A stretch of 6,312 nt of DNA from contig USSA01000164.1 of the NCBI GenBank assembly GCA_900557255.1, positions 1 to 6,312 of the forward strand, given 5' to 3'. The position numbers and the translations under genes are program-made. Positions 3,991 through 6,312 of the stretch are shown here, one piece after another. The notes below the pieces were generated by a model. It ran no database searches. It was not told the DNA's origin and worked only from the letters and a program-made list of their open reading frames with translations. Positions within the stretch are counted from its first letter, which is position 1. Every line of letters begins with the position of its first letter. This DNA comes from an uncultured Prevotella sp. GTDB lineage: Bacteria > Bacteroidota > Bacteroidia > Bacteroidales > Bacteroidaceae.

Positions 3991-5298
3991 CAAGGATGGT
4001 AGCCAATCTGCCATCGGTGAAGGACAACTCAACATTCCACAATTGTATTGTAGATTAAGGAAAGAGAACCGGATACGATGCTTAGGAGCATATTTTTCCT
4101 TATAGACAGACAAACTTCTTCCACTCACACAATTCTCCGCCTTTACTTCTATCGGAATAATCTCATCGTTCCATTGTATAACAAATTCAATCTCCGCCCT
4201 ACTGTCAGGTGACCAATAAAAGGGGACTTCCCTTCGAAGTATAGGCATGAGAGATTGTAAAATAGCATTTTCTGCCATTGCCCCTTTAAACTCAGTATAA
4301 TTAGCCGTTGGACTAACAATAATACTACTCGGCAACTTGGCAAGACGGCGTAAGAGGCCACAATCGCAAGCATAAAGTTTGAATGCGCTCAAATCTTCGT
4401 ATGCAGACAGAGGGAAGAGAGGTCTTGTTATGTTGTTGATACGATAAATCATACCTGCATCTTCCAACCAAAGCAGAGCATCCTCATAGTCTTTAGCTCT
4501 TGCCCCAGGCTTAACTACCTTATAAACAAACTTTCTATTTTCCTTTGCCAGTTGAGATGGTAAAGAATGCCAAATGGCATGAATTCGTGGTATTTCACGT
4601 GGCTCTGCATATTTGGCGAAATCAAGTTCGTACAAATCCAAAATATCCTGCAAGATGGCATCAACATTTTCCATACCTTGATTTTCCAACATTGCACATG
4701 CAGCATCAGGCATACCGCCACACACTAAATATCTTCGATACTCCAATTTTAATTTGTTTAGGATAATCTCCGGAAGTTTCTCTATGGCAGTTAGTTGTTC
4801 AATATATTCATAGGTATGGATATCGCTTGCACGCAAAAACTCCTTAAAAGAAAGAGGATACATGCGTACAACTCTTACTTTACCTACAGGAACTGTCATC
4901 CTTCGCTTTTTGACAGCAACCCCCAAGAGAGAACCTGCTGCCATGATATGATACTCAGGCGCATCCTCACAAAAATATTTCAAACAATTAAGTGCTTCCT
5001 CGCATTCTTGGATTTCATCAAAGATTATCAAAGTTTTTCCCGCAATGATGGGTACATCACAAAAAAGCGCTAATTCCTTGATGATTCTTTCTGGCATTTT
5101 GGTGTTTTGAAATACAGACTTCAGTTCTTCTTGCCTATCAAAATCAAACTTAGCGCAGTATTCAAAACTCTCCTTGCCAAAAGTTTCCATTGCCCATGTC
5201 TTACCTATTTGTCTTGCTCCTTGCAAAAGAATAGGCTTTCTCATTGGAGCGTCTTTCCACTCCTTAAATGTACTGATTATGTCTCTACTGATTCTCAT
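3976..5298 (-). CDS. AAA_14 / DUF4143 ATPase with PD-(D/E)XK-like C-terminus
   Basis: This 440-aa protein is an ATPase of the AAA_14 plus DUF4143 type, abundant and multicopy in Bacteroidales. The AAA part has a Walker A GARQIGKT (27-34), a Walker B LIIFDEIQ (90-97, D94/E95) and an AAGS sensor-like motif (120-123). The DUF4143 part covers about residues 185-390, with RRYLVCGGMPDA (188-199), then YWSPDSRAEIEFVI (361-374) and IPIEVKA (381-387), which resemble a PD-(D/E)XK nuclease core (E371, E384, K386). The tail LNLQYNCGMLSCPSPMADW is usual for the family and the gene looks full length. The cellular role of the family is not established; mobility- or defence-related roles have been proposed. 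It is transcribed alone, against the direction of its neighbours, with no own terminator seen, so transcripts may run to 3751-3799. Confidence 0.9.
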   Translation of the reverse strand: MRISRDIISTFKEWKDAPMRKPILLQGARQIGKTWAMETFGKESFEYCAKFDFDRQEELKSVFQNTKMPERIIKELALFCDVPIIAGKTLIIFDEIQECEEALNCLKYFCEDAPEYHIMAAGSLLGVAVKKRRMTVPVGKVRVVRMYPLSFKEFLRASDIHTYEYIEQLTAIEKLPEIILNKLKLEYRRYLVCGGMPDAACAMLENQGMENVDAILQDILDLYELDFAKYAEPREIPRIHAIWHSLPSQLAKENRKFVYKVVKPGARAKDYEDALLWLEDAGMIYRINNITRPLFPLSAYEDLSAFKLYACDCGLLRRLAKLPSSIIVSPTANYTEFKGAMAENAILQSLMPILRREVPFYWSPDSRAEIEFVIQWNDEIIPIEVKAENCVSGRSLSVYKEKYAPKHRIRFSFLNLQYNCGMLSCPSPMADWLPSLLERC

Positions 5299-5304
5299 AA
5301 ATTA

Positions 5305-5360
5305 CATTATTTAGTGCAGTTTTGCGTGATACTAACACACTTTTCCGCACTTATTTGTGC
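5305..5360 (-). promoter_or_regulatory. Repeated motif in the ATPase leader, possible operator
   Basis: On the minus strand, GCACAAATAAGTG (5360-5348) and GCACTAAATAATG (5317-5305) are imperfect direct repeats 43 bp apart, just upstream of the ATG at 5298. The first also forms a small dyad (GCAC...GTGC, 5347-5360). They lie in the expected leader, where a repressor or RNA-level control could act. The role is inferred from position only. Confidence 0.35.
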
Positions 5361-5379
5361 AAATTGTTGCTTTTGAGGG

Positions 5380-5387
5380 CAAAGATA
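5380..5387 (-). promoter_or_regulatory. -7 box of the ATPase promoter
   Basis: On the minus strand TATCTTTG (5387-5380) matches TAnnTTTG and is followed by CCC. The -33 region about 19 nt upstream is a poor match. The leader to the ATG would be about 75 nt. This promoter is not one of the repeat copies. Confidence 0.55.
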
Positions 5388-5398
5388 CAAAAAAATAT

Positions 5399-5671
5399 CG
5401 AAAATCATAAGCTCTTAATGGTTCTTTTTTTTAAAATCACATGATTTTCTTTGATTTTTAGGACAATCCAAATATAAAAGATGAGGAAAACGAGGATTTA
5501 GTCACAGCAAACATTCAAGATATATGTTGATGGCTGCAAAGCTATAGTAACCTTATTTGATAATATGATAACGTCTTGCACAAGATCTATTATCCAGAAC
5601 AGAGGTGGAGATGCCTTTTGGGCTGTGTTATGCTGAATACATAGAGCTAATTTCTTTATCACCCTCTCAAC
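5399..5671. other. Intergenic region with an AT-rich hairpin and no clear gene
   Basis: The region lies between the divergent ATPase and Rpn promoters. AAAATCA (5433-5439) and TGATTTT (5442-5448) form a small AT-rich hairpin, and a related GAAAATCAT lies at 5400-5408. Apart from the doubtful open stretch at 5502-5636, I see no gene, and no terminator before repeat copy 4. Confidence 0.5.
5502..5636 (+). pseudogene. Doubtful 44-codon open stretch, possible gene remnant
   Basis: The frame is open from just after a TAG (5499-5501) to TGA 5634-5636. It reads FKIYVDGCKAIVTLFDNM near the start and ends GGDAFWAVLC. The composition looks protein-like, but there is no start codon at the front; the first in-frame ATG is at 5565. 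There is no ribosome binding site, and I do not recognise a family. It could be the tail of a gene cut off by repeat copy 4 or a chance open frame. Confidence 0.25.
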
Positions 5672-5719
5672 ATTTTTCCCTAAAATCTTGGAAGTTACGA
5701 GGAAAAGTCGTATCTTTGC
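5672..5719 (+). repeat. Promoter repeat, copy 4
   Basis: The 48 nt match copy 2 (2148-2195) with one difference (5686 T for C). The pyrimidine-rich sequence before it (5650-5670) resembles the spacer of copies 1 and 2, but the hairpin terminator is absent. Confidence 0.85.
5688..5718 (+). promoter_or_regulatory. Promoter of the Rpn-family gene
   Basis: TTGG (5688-5691), a 19-nt spacer and TATCTTTG (5711-5718) repeat the architecture of the promoters at 489-519 and 2164-2194. The leader to the ATG at 5766 would be about 40 nt. Confidence 0.8.
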
Positions 5720-5765
5720 CAACGAATAGCAATATTGCGTCCACGACCTTATAAAGCGTAAGCAG

Positions 5766-6312
5766 ATGGCAAGATTTATAGACCCACGTGTCGATTGGGC
5801 TTTCAAGCGAATCTTTGGAAGCGAGGACACTAAAGAATGCCTGATAACATTCCTCAACGGACTGTTTGAAGACGAGTTGGTAATCAAGGACGTGACGTTT
5901 GCCAAGACCGAAAAACTTGGCTTGCGCCCAGATGATCGTGGTGTGGTCTTCGATGTCTATTGCGTCACAAACGAGGGCAAGCATATCATCGTCGAGATGC
6001 AGAAGAAAGAACAGGAATACTTTGCCGACAGGGCATTGTATTACACGGCACGTGCCATTGTGCAACAGGGCGTTCGTGGAATCTGGGACTATCACTTGGC
6101 TCCAGTCTATACGGTATGTTTCATGGATTTCGTGTCGGATAGTCCGGTGCTAAAGAAGTTTCGTACCGACTTGGTGCTTACCGATTTGCAGACACGCCAG
6201 CGAGTGTCCGACAGAATGCGTATTGTGTACCTCCAACTGCCATTGTTCGACAAGCGCACGGAGGCAGAGTGTATGGATATATTTGATTGTTGGATTTATA
6301 TAGTGAAGAATA
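5766..6312 (+). CDS. Rpn-family PD-(D/E)XK nuclease/putative transposase, 3' end missing
   Basis: The first 182 codons lie in the window; the family is usually about 290-310 aa, so a third or more is beyond the edge. It starts MARFIDPRVDWAFKRIFGSE, the typical opening of the PDDEXK_2 / Rpn (recombination-promoting nuclease) family. The nuclease core is visible as GVVFDVYC (D63) and HIIVEMQ (E77 and Q79, with Gln where the classical motif has Lys), followed by FADRALYYTARAIVQQG (86-102). E. coli Rpn proteins are DNA endonucleases that promote RecA-independent recombination; the Bacteroidales members are numerous and mostly untested. The start is set by family alignment. The gene uses more G/C-ending codons than the AlbA/HATPase and ATPase genes, consistent with separate acquisition. 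Its promoter is repeat copy 4. Confidence 0.9.
   Translation, partial: MARFIDPRVDWAFKRIFGSEDTKECLITFLNGLFEDELVIKDVTFAKTEKLGLRPDDRGVVFDVYCVTNEGKHIIVEMQKKEQEYFADRALYYTARAIVQQGVRGIWDYHLAPVYTVCFMDFVSDSPVLKKFRTDLVLTDLQTRQRVSDRMRIVYLQLPLFDKRTEAECMDIFDCWIYIVKN

Noticed and set aside
4515..5376. Several open frames of 60-90 codons on both strands overlapping the ATPase gene and its leader
   Set aside because: They lie out of frame with, or opposite to, an intact 440-aa gene with clear motifs, and none has a recognisable domain.

Overview
The window looks like a Bacteroidales chromosome, probably Prevotella/Segatella or Bacteroides. The genus is an inference. The evidence is the promoters, which have the Bacteroidetes form (a TTGG-like -33 element, a 19-nt spacer and a TAnnTTTG -7 box), and the families present: ORF6N protein, AAA_14/DUF4143 ATPase, AlbA_2/HATPase protein and Rpn/PD-(D/E)XK protein. 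These families are typically multicopy and accessory in this order. No rRNA, tRNA or CRISPR array is visible.

Layout from left to right. (1) Positions 1-449 hold the tail of a small gene overlapping an intact vapD-like toxin gene, then a hairpin terminator. (2) Positions 450-2124 hold a promoter, a 501-aa AlbA_2/HATPase/winged-helix protein with a GGQT minisatellite linker, and a second terminator of the same sequence family. (3) Positions 2125-3049 hold the same promoter again. It is followed by an ORF6N gene broken by an internal deletion and frameshift, a 49-aa unknown ORF with a strong ribosome binding site, and the C-terminal stub of a PIN-domain toxin. (4) Positions 3050-3836 carry no gene. 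They hold a fold-rich segment of about 120 bp between 9-bp direct repeats, then a 484-bp inverted-repeat element built from a repeated ACTCTTCACC decamer, with a ladder of 22-bp-phased hairpins inside it. (5) Positions 3751-3902, minus strand, hold the last 21 codons and the terminator of an outer-membrane beta-barrel protein whose 5' part is missing. (6) Positions 3906-3990 hold a decayed third copy of the terminator/promoter repeat, exactly where the barrel gene breaks off. (7) Positions 3976-5298, minus strand, hold an intact AAA_14/DUF4143 ATPase. (8) Positions 5299-5765 are intergenic and contain the ATPase promoter region, a doubtful 44-codon open stretch and a fourth copy of the promoter repeat. 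(9) Position 5766 to the window end holds the first 182 codons of an Rpn-family nuclease/transposase-like protein.

The main theme is a repeated module of one terminator and one promoter. Copies 1 and 2 are each 111 nt, and their promoter halves agree at 56 of 57 positions. All four copies point the same way, and single unrelated accessory genes sit between them. This suggests a cassette-like accessory locus in which genes are swapped or lost by recombination between the shared regulatory modules. The broken barrel gene, the broken ORF6N gene and the PIN stub fit such turnover. The genes do not form a shared pathway; they are better read as a hotspot of toxin-antitoxin, defence-like and mobile-element genes. 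The cassette mechanism is inference; the repeats and the broken genes can be read directly.
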